Shown one piece after another: positions 35,901 to 46,026 of a stretch of 64,000 bases of DNA. This DNA is from Phyllobacteriaceae bacterium (GTDB taxonomy: Bacteria > Pseudomonadota > Alphaproteobacteria > Rhizobiales > Rhizobiaceae). The stretch spans positions 62,001 to 126,000 of the forward strand of contig PAPF01000041.1 of assembly GCA_002708825.1 (NCBI GenBank). The letters are read 5' to 3'. The translations under genes were made by a program, and so were the position numbers. The number at the start of each line of letters is the position of its first letter. Within the stretch, counting starts at the first letter, position 1. The notes beneath the pieces were generated by a model that worked only from the letters and a program-made list of their open reading frames with translations, did no database searches and was not told the origin of the DNA.

Positions 35901-37010
35901 TTACCGTTCCGGCCGCCTTGCGATGCGCCGGCCAAGCCCGGCCATGACGGGCATTTCAAGCCAGCGGTACATGAAGAGGCTTCCGGCGGCGACCAGTGGC
36001 GCGACGGCGAGAAAGACGCACAAGGGCGAGGAAACCGGCAGGCCGGCCGCCGGAAGGACGAGCTTCACGAGCGCCTGGATGACGTAGACATGAAGCAGGT
36101 AGGTCGAATAGGACCAGTCGCCGAGCCGGCGCAGCCAGCCGACATGCGCGGTGAAGACGTGGACACCGCCCGCCACGATGAGCGCGGCAGGCATGCCCCA
36201 GACCACGAAACGCCATTCCTGGGGCTCTCCCCCGCCCCTCCCCCAGAGCAGGACCACCCCGGCGGCCAGGGCAAGCCAGTAGAGCCACCCCTTTTGCGCG
36301 CCATCGCGGCCGCGAAAGGTGGCGTTGTAGACGATGATGCCGAGCGCAAATTCCAGGATGACGGGATCGGTGTAGAAGCGCAGCACCATCCCCGGATCAT
36401 CGACCCAGCGGCCGGCCATGACGGTGGCGGCAAGAAAGACGGCCAGTCCGTTCAACTGCCTGTCACCTCCCCACCGGACAAAGGCGAAGACGAGCAGGTA
36501 AAAGGTCATCTCGTAGTTCAGCGTCCATCCCAGCATGAGGATGGGCTGGTTGCCGCCGCCGATCCCGCCGCTTGGAAGGAACAGGAGGGAGGTGAGCAGA
36601 TGGCGCCAGTCCGCCTTGACGGTGTTCAGCAGCCAGGGCCAGGCAAGCGCCGTGACGAAGAGCACGATCGTCATGGCATAATAAAGCGGGGCGATGCGGA
36701 TGAAGCGCCGGACCAGGAAACGGCCATCGACCGGTTCGCCGCGGTCCACGATCATCGCCATCAGGAAGCCGGAGAGCACGAAGAATATGTCGACGCCGAC
36801 CGCCCCGAGCGCCCATGTGACCGGCGTTCCGGTTTCCGCCGCCACGGAAGCAGTGACGTGATACACAACGACAAGCCAGGCGGCGATGGCGCGCAGATAC
36901 TGGATGGAACCGAGCATGGGACCGGAATGCGCGGACGCGCCGGCTCCCGGAGAACGGCCCGGATGCCCTGCCTGTCCCACAATGGCTGCGGCCGTCCTGT
37001 CCTGTGCCAT
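35901..37010 (-). CDS. Acyltransferase family 3 membrane protein (OafA-like)
   Basis: 369 aa with about ten transmembrane helices. It opens SIQYLRAIAAWLVVVYHVTA, where the R...H pair is the conserved catalytic region of Acyltransferase_3 proteins, followed by GVDIFFVLSGFLMAMI and FLVRRFIRIAPLYYAMT. It should transfer acetyl or another acyl group onto a glycan at the inner membrane; given two polysaccharide loci in the window, exo- or lipopolysaccharide O-acetylation is plausible. ATG 37010 is used; an ATG 31 codons in is an alternative that starts near the first helix. Confidence 0.88.
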   Translation of the reverse strand: MAQDRTAAAIVGQAGHPGRSPGAGASAHSGPMLGSIQYLRAIAAWLVVVYHVTASVAAETGTPVTWALGAVGVDIFFVLSGFLMAMIVDRGEPVDGRFLVRRFIRIAPLYYAMTIVLFVTALAWPWLLNTVKADWRHLLTSLLFLPSGGIGGGNQPILMLGWTLNYEMTFYLLVFAFVRWGGDRQLNGLAVFLAATVMAGRWVDDPGMVLRFYTDPVILEFALGIIVYNATFRGRDGAQKGWLYWLALAAGVVLLWGRGGGEPQEWRFVVWGMPAALIVAGGVHVFTAHVGWLRRLGDWSYSTYLLHVYVIQALVKLVLPAAGLPVSSPLCVFLAVAPLVAAGSLFMYRWLEMPVMAGLGRRIARRPER

Positions 37011-37186
37011 TCCCGATCCTGCCCGGCGGCCCTCCGTCCCGATTCCGGACAGAGAGGTCTCGTTGCTCCTTCAATCACTTGATTAGCAATTTCTATTCCT
37101 TTTGACGGGAAGGCGATCTGCCTTGGCCCCTTCCGGTCCGGTCCGTGATGAGGCATTGTCGCCTGCGAAAAATCCGGGAGCCCTTC

Positions 37187-38137
37187 ATGCCGTCCAAGTC
37201 CATCGACCACGCCTTCACCGCCCGCAAGCACACCGGTGCCGCCAGCGACCCGACCTATGCCGGCGCGCTCTCCTTCATGCGCCGGCCCTACACGAAATCC
37301 GTGAAGGGGGCCGACGCGGTGGTCTGGGGCATTCCCTTCGACGCGGCGGTCTCCAACCGTCCGGGCGCGCGCTTCGGGCCGCAAGCGATCCGCCGCGCGT
37401 CCGCGATCTTCGACAATGATCCGCAATATCCCTTTCACCGCGACCTGTTCGAGGCGATGGCGGTAATCGATTACGGGGATTGCCTGCTGGACTACGGCAA
37501 CCACCAGAAAACGCCGGGCATCATCGAGCGGGAGGCGGCCAGGATCCTGAAATCCGGTGCCTTCCTGCTGTCGCTGGGCGGCGACCATTTCGTCACGTGG
37601 CCGTTGCTCAAGGCCCATGCGGCGAAACATGGCCCGCTGGCCCTGGTGCAGTTCGACGCCCACCAGGATACCTGGGACGACGATGGCAAGCGCATCGACC
37701 ACGGTTCCTTTGTCGGCCGCGCGGTGCGCGACGGCGTGATCGATCCCGCCCGGTCGATCCAGGTTGGCATCCGCACCCATGCGCCGGAGGATTGCGGCAT
37801 CGAGATCATCCATGGCTACGATGTGGAGGAGATGAGCGCGGCCGCCATTGCCGGGCGCATCGCGCAGCGCACCGGCGGCGGGCCTGTCTATGTCACCTTC
37901 GACATCGACTGCCTCGATCCCGCCTTCGCGCCGGGCACGGGCACGCCGGTGGCGGGCGGGCCATCGTCGGCGAAGATGCTCTCGGTGCTGCGCAACATGA
38001 AGGACATCGACATCGTCGGCGCCGACATCGTCGAAGTGGCCCCGGCCTACGACCATGGCGACATCACGGCAATCGCGGGCGCCACCATCGCCATGCATTA
38101 TCTCGGCCTGCTTGCCGAGCGGCGAGGCGCAAAGTAA
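37187..38137 (+). CDS. speB: Agmatinase (ureohydrolase)
   Basis: 316 aa from ATG 37187 with GGGAG seven bases upstream. The manganese-binding motifs are LLSLGGDHFVTWPL, VQFDAHQDTWDD and VTFDIDCLDPAFAPGTGTP, in the correct order for the arginase/agmatinase family. GVDFAAVSxRPGARFGPQAIR-type N-terminal loop (here DAAVSNRPGARFGPQAIR) favours agmatinase. It turns agmatine into putrescine and urea in the cytoplasm. Other ureohydrolases (for example guanidinobutyrase) cannot be excluded. Next to argC in the same direction. Confidence 0.9.
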   Translation: MPSKSIDHAFTARKHTGAASDPTYAGALSFMRRPYTKSVKGADAVVWGIPFDAAVSNRPGARFGPQAIRRASAIFDNDPQYPFHRDLFEAMAVIDYGDCLLDYGNHQKTPGIIEREAARILKSGAFLLSLGGDHFVTWPLLKAHAAKHGPLALVQFDAHQDTWDDDGKRIDHGSFVGRAVRDGVIDPARSIQVGIRTHAPEDCGIEIIHGYDVEEMSAAAIAGRIAQRTGGGPVYVTFDIDCLDPAFAPGTGTPVAGGPSSAKMLSVLRNMKDIDIVGADIVEVAPAYDHGDITAIAGATIAMHYLGLLAERRGAK

Positions 38138-38179
38138 ACAGCCCCGCAAGCCCCCCCTTTCCAAGCCAAGGCAATATCC

Positions 38180-39109
38180 ATGAGTGCGAAAATCTTCATC
38201 GACGGCGAACACGGCACCACCGGCCTGCAGATCCGCGAGCGCCTGGCCGGGCGCACGGACATCACGCTGATGTCGATCCCGATGGAAGAGCGGCGCAACG
38301 AGGCGATGCGCGAGAACATGCTCAAGGACGCGGACATCGCCATCCTGTGCCTTCCCGACGACGCCGCGCGGCAGGCGGTGGCGCTGGCCGCCGGTGCCGG
38401 TACGCGGTTCATCGATGCTTCGACCGCGCACCGCACCCATCCGGACTGGGTTTTCGGCTTTGCCGAAATGCAGCCGGGCCAGGCGGAACGGATCGCCGGG
38501 GCGCAGTTCGTGTCCAATCCCGGCTGCTATTCCACCGGCGCGATTGCCATTCTCGCGCCGCTCGTCCGTGCCGGCCTTCTGCCTGCAGACTATCCGGTGA
38601 CCATCAACGCCGTCTCCGGCTATAGCGGCGGCGGAAAGCAGATGATCGCGCAGATGGAGGATCCCTCGCGCGACGACGCCATCACGGCCAACCATTTCGC
38701 CTATGCCCTGACACTCGGCCACAAGCATGTGCCAGAGATCATGGCGCGCAGCGGCATCACCCGCCGTCCGGTGTTCACCCCTGCGGTCGGCCGGTTTGCG
38801 CAGGGCATGCTGGTCAATATCCCGTTGTTCTGCGACCTGATGACCGGCAACCCGTCCATGGCGGCGATCCATGCGGCGCTTGCCGATCATTACGCCGGGC
38901 AGGACGTGGTCGAGGTGGTGGCGCCGGACGAAGGCATCGCGATGCCACGCATCGACGCGGAGGAAATGCGCGGGACCGACCGGCTGAAGATCTACGTGCT
39001 TGGCACGGAGGGCATGGGCCAGGTCAACGTGATCGCCTCGCTGGACAATCTCGGCAAGGGCGCCTCCGGCGCGGCGGTGCAGAACCTGAACCTGATGACC
39101 GGCGCGTGA
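38180..39109 (+). CDS. argC: N-acetyl-gamma-glutamyl-phosphate reductase (short type)
   Basis: 309 aa, the shorter type-2 ArgC form common in alphaproteobacteria. It begins [18 protein letters not shown] (NADP-binding loop), and the catalytic Cys is in [13 protein letters not shown]. The later segments [15 protein letters not shown] and GHKHVPEI fit. Third step in arginine biosynthesis: reduces N-acetylglutamyl-phosphate to the semialdehyde. It follows speB by 42 bases and may share its transcript. Confidence 0.95.
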   Translation: MSAKIFIDGEHGTTGLQIRERLAGRTDITLMSIPMEERRNEAMRENMLKDADIAILCLPDDAARQAVALAAGAGTRFIDASTAHRTHPDWVFGFAEMQPGQAERIAGAQFVSNPGCYSTGAIAILAPLVRAGLLPADYPVTINAVSGYSGGGKQMIAQMEDPSRDDAITANHFAYALTLGHKHVPEIMARSGITRRPVFTPAVGRFAQGMLVNIPLFCDLMTGNPSMAAIHAALADHYAGQDVVEVVAPDEGIAMPRIDAEEMRGTDRLKIYVLGTEGMGQVNVIASLDNLGKGASGAAVQNLNLMTGA

Positions 39110-39116
39110 GGCAGCG

Positions 39117-39137
39117 CCCGCCCGGCAAGCGGGCGGG
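39117..39137. terminator. Hairpin between convergent argC and ctaA
   Basis: CCCGCCCG-GCAAG-CGGGCGGG perfect 8-bp stem filling the 28-base gap between two convergent stops. Symmetric and very GC-rich but without T runs, so bidirectional termination is likely but not certain. Confidence 0.5.
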
Positions 39138-40244
39138 TCAATGCCGCACGACGACGTCCGTCTCAGGGCGATAGCTGCCTATGGTGCCGCGCCAATGGGC
39201 GACGGCAAAGCCCAGCACGACAAGTGCGGTACCCTGGTGCACGAGACCCCAGAAGAGCGGCACCTGCATGAGCAGCGTGACGATGCCGAAGACCGCCTGC
39301 ACGACGACCAGCCCTGCCAGCAAAGCGGAACGCCGGGCATGGGTCGATCCGGCATCGCGCTTCATCGTGCGCAGCATGTGGACGATCGCTGCCGCCAGCA
39401 CGGCATAGGCGCCGAAGCGGTGGATGAACTGCACGGTCTTCGGGTTCTCGAAGGCGTTGATCCACCAGGGGTCCTGCAGCCAGAGCCCGCCGGGCACGAG
39501 CGCGCCGTCCATCAGCGGCCAGGTGTTGTAGGCAAGTCCGGCGTCGAGTCCGGCCACCAGGGCGCCGAGGTATATCTGGACGAGGACCAGCAGCACCATC
39601 CAGCCGGCGCCCTTGCGCGTCGCGGCGGAGGCCAGGCCGCCGCTGTGCACGGCAAGGCCGCGCGCGACATACATGATGGCGGCGAAGATCACCGAGGCCA
39701 GGGTCAGGTGGACGGCAAGGCGGTATTGCGAGACATCGGTGCGTTCCGACAGGCCGGAGGCCACCATCCACCAGCCGACAAAGCCCTGCAGGCCGCCCAG
39801 CGCCAGCAGGCCCAGAAGGCGGGGCTTGAGACGGGTTTCCAGCCGTCCGGTCAGCCAGAAGTAGGCGAGCGGCACGGCGAACAGGAAACCGACCATGCGG
39901 GCAAGGAAGCGATGGCCCCACTCCCACCAGAAGATGAACTTGAACTCCTCCAGGCTCATGCCCTTGTTGATCTGCTGGTATTCCGGGATCTGGCGGTACT
40001 TGGCGAGTTCCTCCTGCCATTCCGCTTCCGACAGCGGCGGAACGATGCCGTGGATCGGCTTCCACTCGGTGATCGAGAGGCCGGAATCGGTCAGGCGTGT
40101 CGCGCCACCAACGATAACCAGGGCCAGCAGCCACAGCAGGACGACATAGAGCCAGCGGCGCACCGCGGCGCGATTGCGCGCCTGGCGGTCCAGTATCTCG
40201 TAGGGGCGCGGCGAAGGCGAAACGGCCACGGCGGCATCGGTCAT
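39138..40244 (-). CDS. ctaA: Haem A synthase (COX15/CtaA)
   Basis: 368 aa from ATG 40244. Eight transmembrane helices in two similar halves. The first helix region [38 protein letters not shown] is diagnostic of COX15-type proteins; His residues are in [28 protein letters not shown] and [11 protein letters not shown]. It oxidises haem O to haem A for cytochrome c oxidase. The in-frame codons upstream of 40244 are not conserved in type. Confidence 0.95.
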   Translation of the reverse strand: MTDAAVAVSPSPRPYEILDRQARNRAAVRRWLYVVLLWLLALVIVGGATRLTDSGLSITEWKPIHGIVPPLSEAEWQEELAKYRQIPEYQQINKGMSLEEFKFIFWWEWGHRFLARMVGFLFAVPLAYFWLTGRLETRLKPRLLGLLALGGLQGFVGWWMVASGLSERTDVSQYRLAVHLTLASVIFAAIMYVARGLAVHSGGLASAATRKGAGWMVLLVLVQIYLGALVAGLDAGLAYNTWPLMDGALVPGGLWLQDPWWINAFENPKTVQFIHRFGAYAVLAAAIVHMLRTMKRDAGSTHARRSALLAGLVVVQAVFGIVTLLMQVPLFWGLVHQGTALVVLGFAVAHWRGTIGSYRPETDVVVRH

Positions 40245-40408
40245 CGGCGTATCCAGGTCCGGCTTGCTGAAATCCGCTCCTAACTGACGCAATGGCGCGC
40301 GGCTTTCAAGTGCCAGCTTCGCGTGACAGGCTGTCGCGCCCGCAAGACTGTTCCCTTCCGCGCCGGTTTCCAATAGACAACCGGCAAGAAAGATACCGGA
40401 ACACCGCC

Positions 40409-40621
40409 ATGCCCGTCCGCCTCAAGAAACTTGTCGGTACCGTGCTGCTCGTCCTGCTCGTCGTCGTCTATGCCCTGGTGGCCACGACCGTGGCCGTGGC
40501 GCGGCTCGCCGAATCCGGCCCGCTGGTGCATCTGGCCTATTTCCTGTTCACCGGCATCCTCTGGGTGGTGCCGGCCATGTTCATCATAAGCTGGATGAAC
40601 CGTCCGCCGCGCAAGGGGTGA
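40409..40621 (+). CDS. DUF2842 small membrane protein
   Basis: 70 aa with two hydrophobic segments ([24 protein letters not shown] and [22 protein letters not shown]) and a basic tail, matching the short two-helix DUF2842 family found in alphaproteobacteria next to ctaA. No function is known. It starts at ATG 40409, 164 bases from the divergent ctaA start, and ends four bases before the convergent deacetylase stop. Confidence 0.8.
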   Translation: MPVRLKKLVGTVLLVLLVVVYALVATTVAVARLAESGPLVHLAYFLFTGILWVVPAMFIISWMNRPPRKG

Positions 40622-40625
40622 GCGG

Positions 40626-41684
40626 TCAAACCGTCACAAGACGCTTGCCACGATTGGCGATCGGCGTGGTGATGCCTGTGAGCATGGTGCGCAGATAGGC
40701 CACGGACTGGTAGCGTCCATTGACCGAGATCCGCGGCAATGCGTGCATGTGATGCCTGTGGCCAGCGTCGAGCAGGCCATGGCGGGTGGTCACCGCCGTC
40801 CTGAAACCGGCCTTTTGCGCAAGGCCGGTTTCCCGCGGCCCCACTGCCGCCTCGTAGCCATAGGGAAAGGCCATGTGGCACGGGCGCGTGCCCAGTTCGT
40901 TTTCCAGCACATCGGCCGCATCGAGGATTTCGGAAAATGCTGTCTCGGTATCGAGCCGGCGAAGATTGTAGTGATGCATGGTATGGGCGCCGACCGTGAC
41001 GAGCGGATGGGTGGCGAACGACCTCAACTCCCGCCAGGTCATAAGGGCCTCGTCGCCGGCTTTCAGCGCATCCATGCCGGAAACCGCGGCGAGATCGCGG
41101 ATCAAGGCATCCTGATCCGCTTCGCCGATGCCTGTCGTGAGCCAGCTTTCCAGTTCGATGAAGGCCGTCCGCTTGGCTGCCTGGGTCGAACAGTCGAAAT
41201 GCACGGCTTCGCCGCGCACCGGGGCATAGAGACCTTCCCGGCGGGCAATGATGTCCTCCAGCACCATCCACCAAAGCGCGATGCGGCGGCTGATCTGCGC
41301 GGGCGCGGCATAGACGGTGATCGGCGCCTCGTGACGCTCCAGAACGGGCAGCGCCTCGGTCAGGTTGTCGCGATAGGCGTCATCGGCCGTCAAGGCCAGC
41401 AGGCAGCCACCGGGCTCACCGTTTCCAAGATGATCCGCCATCTCGTCCATCGAGACGAAGCGGTAGCCATCGCGCTTGAGTTCCCGGATCAGGCTGTCGA
41501 GGAATGCCGGCGTGATCGCCAGATGACTGTTGAAGCCGAGCGGCGAGGTCTGCGCTTCCGTCACGCGATGCAGCATCAGGATGGCGCCGGCACAAGGCGT
41601 CATGGCGCGGTAGATGCGCGAAAGACCTGTCCACTTGACGCCATTGAGGATCACCTTGCGGATCACCTCGCCCCTGTCGATCAT
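40626..41684 (-). CDS. Polysaccharide deacetylase (NodB-like) family protein
   Basis: 352 aa from ATG 41684, which follows an AAGGTGAAGGA sequence. The carbohydrate esterase 4 motif 1 reads LLALTADDAYRDNLTEALPVL (normally TFDDG; here TADDA), motif 2 is VTVGAHTMHHYNLRRL with H-x-M-H-H, and MAFPYGYEAAVG follows. It may remove acetyl groups from a glycan, but the replaced residues in motif 1 deserve caution. It stands at the left border of the second polysaccharide locus, divergent from the acetyltransferase-like gene, so deacetylation of the polymer is a sensible guess. Confidence 0.87.
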   Translation of the reverse strand: MIDRGEVIRKVILNGVKWTGLSRIYRAMTPCAGAILMLHRVTEAQTSPLGFNSHLAITPAFLDSLIRELKRDGYRFVSMDEMADHLGNGEPGGCLLALTADDAYRDNLTEALPVLERHEAPITVYAAPAQISRRIALWWMVLEDIIARREGLYAPVRGEAVHFDCSTQAAKRTAFIELESWLTTGIGEADQDALIRDLAAVSGMDALKAGDEALMTWRELRSFATHPLVTVGAHTMHHYNLRRLDTETAFSEILDAADVLENELGTRPCHMAFPYGYEAAVGPRETGLAQKAGFRTAVTTRHGLLDAGHRHHMHALPRISVNGRYQSVAYLRTMLTGITTPIANRGKRLVTV

Positions 41685-41763
41685 TCCTTCACCTTTTTCG
41701 GATACCCAGACGGGCATGGTTCGGGCGGGATGTCCGGTCTGGATAGCACCGAAGGATTGAAGG

Positions 41764-42939
41764 ATGGTTGATGCATCGGGCGATGCCGCTGATCTGTCCG
41801 CCCTCGCGGCGAGACCGGCGGTGCAGGTGGAGACGGGTCCCGAGGCGCATGAACGCCACGCGGCCTTCTGCGCACGCGCGCTCTGCGGTCCGGCGCAACA
41901 TGCCGACTGGGTTGCGCAATGGGCGCGCCACGTCAATCCGGACATTGTCTTCATCACCGTGGCCGAGGGCGACCGCCGGCATCTTTGCCTGCCGCTCGAA
42001 GTGGTGGACGAGGGACTCGGCCGCGTCGCGATCCCCGTGGGCGGGCGCCATGCCAATGGCTGCTTTCCGGCCATGACGCCGGATGCGGCCCTTCCCCCGC
42101 CCGCCGACCTCAGCGCCATGATGGCCAAGGCGCTTCGCGCTGTCCGGCCGGACATCGCGCTCATCGCCCTGTCCCGTCTCCAGCCCGAAATCGGCGGCAT
42201 TGCCAATCCACTGGTCCTGCCCTCGTCGCCGGCCAGTGCGAACATCGCGCTGGCGGTGGACCTGACCGGCGGTTTCGACGAAACGCTGCAGCGCCATTCG
42301 GGCAAGCGCAAACGCAAGAAACACCGCACCAACGAGCGGAAGTTCCTTGAACAGGGCGAAATCCGCGTTCGCACCGCCGGCGACGGAGAGACGGCACAGC
42401 GCATGCTGGACGCCTTCTTCGACCTCAAGGCCGGGCGCTTTGCCAGCATGGGCATTGAAGACGTCTTCGCCGATCCGGCGATCCGCGCCTTCTTCCACGG
42501 TCTTTTCGGCGAAGCGGCGGCCCGTGCGGAGCCGCAATTCATCTTGCACGCGCTGGAGGTGGGCGGCGAGATTCGCGCCGTCACGGGTTCGAGCCTGTCG
42601 GGCAACCGCATGATCTGCGAGTTTTCCGCCATACGGCCCGACGAGAAGGAAAACACGAGCCCCGGCGATTACCTCTTCTTCGAGGCCATCCGCGAAGCCT
42701 GCGACAAGGGTTTCAGGATCTATGATTTCTCCGTCGGCGACGAGCCCTACAAGCGGCTCTGGTGCGATATCGAGACCGTCCAGCGCGACACGCTGATCCC
42801 GCTGAACGCGCGCGGGCGCCTGATGGCGGCGATGCGCACCGGGACATCCTCGCTGAAGCGCCAGATCAAGAACACGCCGCCGCTCTGGGCTGCGTACAAG
42901 TCGCTTCGCAAACTCCGCGCATCACGGGCCGAAGCCTGA
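41764..42939 (+). CDS. FemAB/CelD-like GNAT acyltransferase
   Basis: 391 aa with two GNAT-like halves. The central region SGKRKRKKHRTNERKFLEQGEIRVRTAGD and the C-terminal GDYLFFEAIREACDKGFRIYDFSVGDEPYKRLWCD match the CelD/BcsL family associated with cellulose and exopolysaccharide loci. It probably modifies a polysaccharide or its precursor with an acyl group. Location beside the deacetylase and the OPX/chain-length genes supports that. The actual donor is not known. Confidence 0.83.
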   Translation: MVDASGDAADLSALAARPAVQVETGPEAHERHAAFCARALCGPAQHADWVAQWARHVNPDIVFITVAEGDRRHLCLPLEVVDEGLGRVAIPVGGRHANGCFPAMTPDAALPPPADLSAMMAKALRAVRPDIALIALSRLQPEIGGIANPLVLPSSPASANIALAVDLTGGFDETLQRHSGKRKRKKHRTNERKFLEQGEIRVRTAGDGETAQRMLDAFFDLKAGRFASMGIEDVFADPAIRAFFHGLFGEAAARAEPQFILHALEVGGEIRAVTGSSLSGNRMICEFSAIRPDEKENTSPGDYLFFEAIREACDKGFRIYDFSVGDEPYKRLWCDIETVQRDTLIPLNARGRLMAAMRTGTSSLKRQIKNTPPLWAAYKSLRKLRASRAEA

Positions 42940-43007
42940 AGCGACAAGGCCCTCAGGCGGCCGCCGGTCAGCACCCACGCGGACGGGCCGCACCCGTCAT
43001 TGCACGG

Positions 43008-45230
43008 TCAGGCGGCGCTACGGCCGGCTTTGGGGGGCAAAGGCCGGCCGGCCATGTCGGCCCGCCCGATCAGCAGGTTGCCGTGCCCCGCAGACACAAG
43101 CTCATCGGCCGCTTCCAGGACTTCCGGCGCCTCGGGATCCATGACGGCAAGGACGACCTCCGCCGTGGCGCTGCACACGCGGGCGATGCCCTCGGCATCG
43201 GCAGGACCGCATTCCATGACGATCATGTCATAGACCTGGCCCAGCGCGTCCAGGATGATGGGCAGGCGCTCGATGGACCGGGCGACACGTTCCGGGTCAC
43301 CCGTGCCTGTCGGGATCACGTGGCAATCGGAGAAATGGTCTCCGTGGATGATCTCGGAGAAGGACGCATTGCCGGCAAGCAGGTCGGTGATGCCCGGACG
43401 GGCGTCGCGTTCCAGCATGGGGCGGGAGGCAGCGTTGTCCGCTGTCAGGTCGAGCAGGATGATGCGCAGGCCTGAATCGGCGAGCGCACGGGCAGTGACG
43501 ATCGCCGAGGCGGCCGCTTCCCGTCCCTCCGGCGAGACGAAGACGGCACGGGCGGCACCGGCTTCGACAAGCCGCACCGCGAGATCCTCGCCGGACAGGC
43601 CCGGATGCTGCGCCGCGGTTGCCGACTTGCGCGCTTCCCGCGCTGCGGCGGCGGTGGCGCGCATGTTGGCTGCCGACATCGCCTGTTCCGCTGCGCGCGC
43701 CGCCGCAGCCGTGGCCCCGGACTTCGGGCTTTCGCGGGTTTCGGCACCGTTCGCCGTGCCACCGTCGTCATGGGCTGGCGAGGGTGGCACGTCTTTTCCC
43801 GCTTGTGCGGCGACTGCCGGCATGGCGATTTCCGTCGCCGGCGCGGGCGTTGCGGACACCGCGCGCATGGCGCGGCCGGAAAACAGTTCGGCCAGCAGCG
43901 TGAAGATGGTCATCAGCAGGAGCGTGGCGGCGAAGGCAGCGCCAATGATCGGCACCTTCTTCGGGAAATAGGGGTCCGACGGGACGATGGCACGCGAGAA
44001 AATGCGCGCATTGACCGGGCTGTAGGCAGCTTCCTTGCGCGACTTGGCCTCGCGGAATCGTACAAGGTAGGACTCAAGCAGATCGCGCTGGGCGGCTGCC
44101 TCGCGCTCGAGCGCACGCAACTCCACTTCGCCTTCGGAGACGCGGGCCGATTCGGCCTTGAGGCGGTTCACGGCGGCGGTCAGTTCGCTCTCGCGCAGGC
44201 GCGCCGTCTCGGCTTCGGTCTTCAGGCCGGCCAGCACCTTCCCGGCCTCGGCGCGGATCTGGCTGTCAAGCTGGTCCTGTTGCGCCCGCAGGGAGCGCAG
44301 GCGCGGATGGTTGTCGAGAAGCGTCGTGGACAGGTCGGCGATCTCGGCGCGCAGGTCGACCTTCTTCTCGATCAGGCGCTGGATCAGGCCGGATGTCTGA
44401 ACCTCGGGAATCGCGTCGATGGCGCCGCCGGAGGCCAGCGCGCGCTCGATCGACTGGGCGCGGGCTTCGGACGCGGCCCGGCTTGCGCGTACACGCGACA
44501 GTTCGGTGGAAATCTCGGAGAGTTGCTGCGTGGCCAGCGCCGCGTTGTTCTGGCCGACCGGGATGTCATTGGCCGCGCGATATTCCGCCACGCGGCTCTC
44601 GGCCTGCTTCACCCGGTCACGCAGTTCGGCGATTTCCGGGGCCAGCCATTCGGTGGCCGTGGTGTCGGTTTCCAGGCGCGCCTTGCGCTGCAGGTCCATG
44701 TAGGCGTCGGCAATGGCGTTGGGAACGTCGGCGGCCAGCTTCGGATCGCTGGAAGAGAACTGGATGACGATGACGCGGGTACCTTCGGTGCGATAGACCT
44801 TCAGGCGTTCGCGCATGTTGCGCAGGACGCGCTCTTCGAGCGTGCCGCGCGAAGGTTCGGAAACGAAGGGAATCGACAGGCCGGCGCTCTTGGTGAACTC
44901 CTCGCGCCCGGCAAGTTCCAGTTCGCGCGCGACCTGCGACAGCAGCGCCGTGGATGCGATCAGTTCGACCTGCGACTGGACGCTTTCCTGGTCCAGCGCC
45001 TCGGCGCGGCCATTTTCAATGTTGGGGCGTGTGTAGACGGATTCGCGCGTCTCGATCAGGATGCGGGTTTCGGCCATGTATTTCGGACTGACGACGAGCG
45101 AAACGGCAAAGGCAGCGGCCGTGACCAGGAGCGTGACGGCCAGGACCAGGAACTTCCTGCGCCACAGTCCCGCCACCAGCGCCGGGAAATCGATATCAAC
45201 ATCTTGAGCCGTTCCATTCACGCCGGACAT
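43008..45230 (-). CDS. GumC/Wzc-like chain-length protein with degenerate kinase domain
   Basis: 740 aa. An N-terminal Wzz domain has helix FLVLAVTLLVTAAAFAVSLVV, then a long periplasmic coiled-coil region (residues about 180-400) and a second transmembrane helix (VPIIGAAFAATLLLMTIFTLL). A linker rich in Ala follows, and then a Rossmann-like domain resembling BY-kinases. The Walker A region, normally GKSTxxxNLA, reads EGREAAASAIVTARALA without the Lys-Ser/Thr pair. The A' motif is LRIILLDLTAD and the B-like one YDMIVMECG. There is also no C-terminal tyrosine cluster. Such proteins control chain length and export of exopolysaccharide; this one may have lost kinase activity. Divergent from the wza-like gene by 223 bases. 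Confidence 0.87.
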   Translation of the reverse strand: MSGVNGTAQDVDIDFPALVAGLWRRKFLVLAVTLLVTAAAFAVSLVVSPKYMAETRILIETRESVYTRPNIENGRAEALDQESVQSQVELIASTALLSQVARELELAGREEFTKSAGLSIPFVSEPSRGTLEERVLRNMRERLKVYRTEGTRVIVIQFSSSDPKLAADVPNAIADAYMDLQRKARLETDTTATEWLAPEIAELRDRVKQAESRVAEYRAANDIPVGQNNAALATQQLSEISTELSRVRASRAASEARAQSIERALASGGAIDAIPEVQTSGLIQRLIEKKVDLRAEIADLSTTLLDNHPRLRSLRAQQDQLDSQIRAEAGKVLAGLKTEAETARLRESELTAAVNRLKAESARVSEGEVELRALEREAAAQRDLLESYLVRFREAKSRKEAAYSPVNARIFSRAIVPSDPYFPKKVPIIGAAFAATLLLMTIFTLLAELFSGRAMRAVSATPAPATEIAMPAVAAQAGKDVPPSPAHDDGGTANGAETRESPKSGATAAAARAAEQAMSAANMRATAAAAREARKSATAAQHPGLSGEDLAVRLVEAGAARAVFVSPEGREAAASAIVTARALADSGLRIILLDLTADNAASRPMLERDARPGITDLLAGNASFSEIIHGDHFSDCHVIPTGTGDPERVARSIERLPIILDALGQVYDMIVMECGPADAEGIARVCSATAEVVLAVMDPEAPEVLEAADELVSAGHGNLLIGRADMAGRPLPPKAGRSAA

Positions 45231-45453
45231 GCGTCTACTCCGAATACTGCACGGCGATCATGGTAAACGGGTTTGGTTTAGCTGCAGTTAATTCCGGAGC
45301 ATCCGGCCGGGATGCCGTTTTGCCCGATCACGGGGGCAGGCGCGACGGCAGGGCGGCGGCTTTACCAGCCATTAACCCTAACGACAGATAAACAATGTTG
45401 ACGAAGGCGGTGCCGCGACCGGGCGGCCCGCCGATCCAAGAAGGTCAGCGTTG

Positions 45454-46020
45454 ATGAACCGCCGCGCATTCGCCCTTTCCACCATTGCCCTTGCCGTTGC
45501 CGGCGTTGCAGGCTGCTCGTCCTACAAGCCGACCCCGCCGGCTTTCCACGAGGCGCTCTACCAGCCCTACCGGCTGGACGCGGGAGACCGGGTCCGTGTC
45601 ACCGTGTTCGAGCAGGAAGGGCTGACCAATACCTATTCGGTGGACCAGTCCGGCCATATCGCCTTCCCGCTCATCGGCCAGGTCGCGGCACGCGGCCACA
45701 CCGTCGCCGATCTGGAACTGTCGCTGGCACAGGCGCTGCGCCAGGGATACATCCGTGACCCGGACGTCTCGGTGGAGGTCGACCGCTACCGGCCGATCTT
45801 CGTCATGGGCGAAGTGGGCGCGGCCGGGCAATATGCCTATGTGCCGGGCCTGACCGTGCAGAAGGCGGTGGCGCTGGCCGGCGGCTTCTCGCCGCGCGCC
45901 AGCCAGGGCAGCGTCGACGTCACGCGTACCATCAACGGCAAGGTCATGACCGGCCGCGTCATCCTGTCCGATCCGCTCCTGCCCGGCGATACCGTCTACG
46001 TGCGCGAACGGTTCTTCTGA
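45454..46020 (+). CDS. Polysaccharide export (OPX/Wza-like) lipoprotein
   Basis: 188 aa from ATG 45454 (a TTG just upstream is also in frame). Signal with lipobox VAGVAGC gives a lipid-modified Cys21. The Poly_export domain is PYRLDAGDRVRVTVFEQEGLTNTYSVDQSGHIAFPLIGQVAARG, followed by a SLBB-like domain starting FVMGEVGAAGQYAYVPGLTVQKAVALAGGFSPRA. It is shorter than E. coli Wza and lacks the C-terminal transmembrane helix region, as in periplasmic or ExoF-like OPX proteins. It should form or cap an export channel together with the chain-length protein. It is the first gene of a rightward operon. Confidence 0.9.
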   Translation: MNRRAFALSTIALAVAGVAGCSSYKPTPPAFHEALYQPYRLDAGDRVRVTVFEQEGLTNTYSVDQSGHIAFPLIGQVAARGHTVADLELSLAQALRQGYIRDPDVSVEVDRYRPIFVMGEVGAAGQYAYVPGLTVQKAVALAGGFSPRASQGSVDVTRTINGKVMTGRVILSDPLLPGDTVYVRERFF

Positions 46021-46026
46021 TCCCGG

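Noticed and set aside
36761-38890. 709-codon open frame opposite speB and argC
   Set aside because: Both genes below it are certain and the frame has no recognisable motif.
41685-42656. Long upstream extension of the deacetylase frame
   Set aside because: It runs antisense through the acetyltransferase-like gene; the ATG at 41684 has a good ribosome-binding site and starts right before conserved sequence.
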